Shown here in pieces: positions 5,527 to 5,576 of a DNA stretch of 5,576 nt (positions within the stretch are counted from its first letter, which is position 1; each line of letters opens with the position of its first letter). The notes below the pieces were generated by a model. That model was given only the letters and a program-made list of their open reading frames with translations. It had not been told where the DNA came from and searched no databases. The position numbers and the translations under genes are program-made. Origin of the DNA: Candidatus Babeliales bacterium (GTDB taxonomy: Bacteria > Babelota > Babeliae > Babelales > CAZZPM01). Location of the stretch: positions 1-5,576 of the forward strand of contig JAESUJ010000110.1 in the NCBI GenBank assembly GCA_016763165.1. The letters run 5' to 3'.

Positions 5527-5576
5527 TTAGCTTCTTGAGTAACGAGCTACTTCAGCTACACGAGCTTCTTCTAAAC
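5527..5576 (-). pseudogene. upstream frame of the broken membrane-protein gene (cut at window edge)
   Basis: Entering from the right edge, the minus strand reads LEEARVAEVARY, then SRS and a TAA at 5529-5527. The codons (GAA GAA GCT CGT GTA GCT GAA) look like this genome's coding sequence. At about 5540 the coding-like signal passes to the frame of the 4596-5498 gene (TQEAKEKLNQAE), and both frames are open between 5546 and 5530. One extra base around CGTTACTCAAG would explain it. The alternative is a separate upstream gene ending at 5527, 28 bases before ATG 5498. The lack of a ribosome site for ATG 5498 and the matching Ala/Glu-rich helical composition on both sides favour a single broken gene or a sequencing error. 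Confidence 0.45.

Overview
The window comes from an AT-rich Gram-negative bacterium (roughly 40% GC by eye), and every supported gene lies on the minus strand. The core is a recognisable tolQ-tolR-tolA-tolB operon (4042 down to 888). It is followed by the first 246 codons of ftsH (739 down to the left edge, where the gene is cut). A Tol system implies a diderm envelope. The compact, lysine- and serine-rich proteins and diverged family members fit a lineage far from Enterobacteria. My leaning is a host-associated reduced lineage such as Dependentiae/Babeliae, but this is inference from style, not proof.

Layout from right to left, in transcription order. (1) 5576-4596: an unrecognised protein with one predicted membrane helix and a very acidic C-terminal tail. 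Coding-like sequence continues upstream of its first ATG into a different frame, so this is probably the C-terminal part of a longer gene broken by a one-base frameshift near 5540. (2) 4546-4511: a strong, symmetric 11-bp terminator hairpin closing that gene. (3) 4420-4107: a purine-rich stretch without a convincing intact gene. It reads as Lys/Glu-rich low-complexity peptide in two different frames and may be a decayed gene. (4) 4132-4106: a candidate promoter, followed by tolQ, tolR, tolA and tolB, tightly packed with gaps of 11 and 14 bases and one overlap. (5) 887-740: a 148-base spacer holding a Shine-Dalgarno-like site, a nine-codon leader reading frame and a palindrome. (6) ftsH, partial.

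TolQ and TolR form the proton-driven inner-membrane motor. TolA is the rod that carries its energy across the periplasm, and TolB is the periplasmic beta-propeller that normally cycles with the lipoprotein Pal at the outer membrane, supporting envelope constriction during division. The usual next gene, pal, is not here; ftsH, the membrane AAA+ protease, occupies that position. I see no RNA genes, insertion sequences, CRISPR arrays or attachment sites. I see no clearly new biological system. The best leads are the broken membrane gene, the decayed Lys/Glu-rich stretch and the structured ftsH leader.
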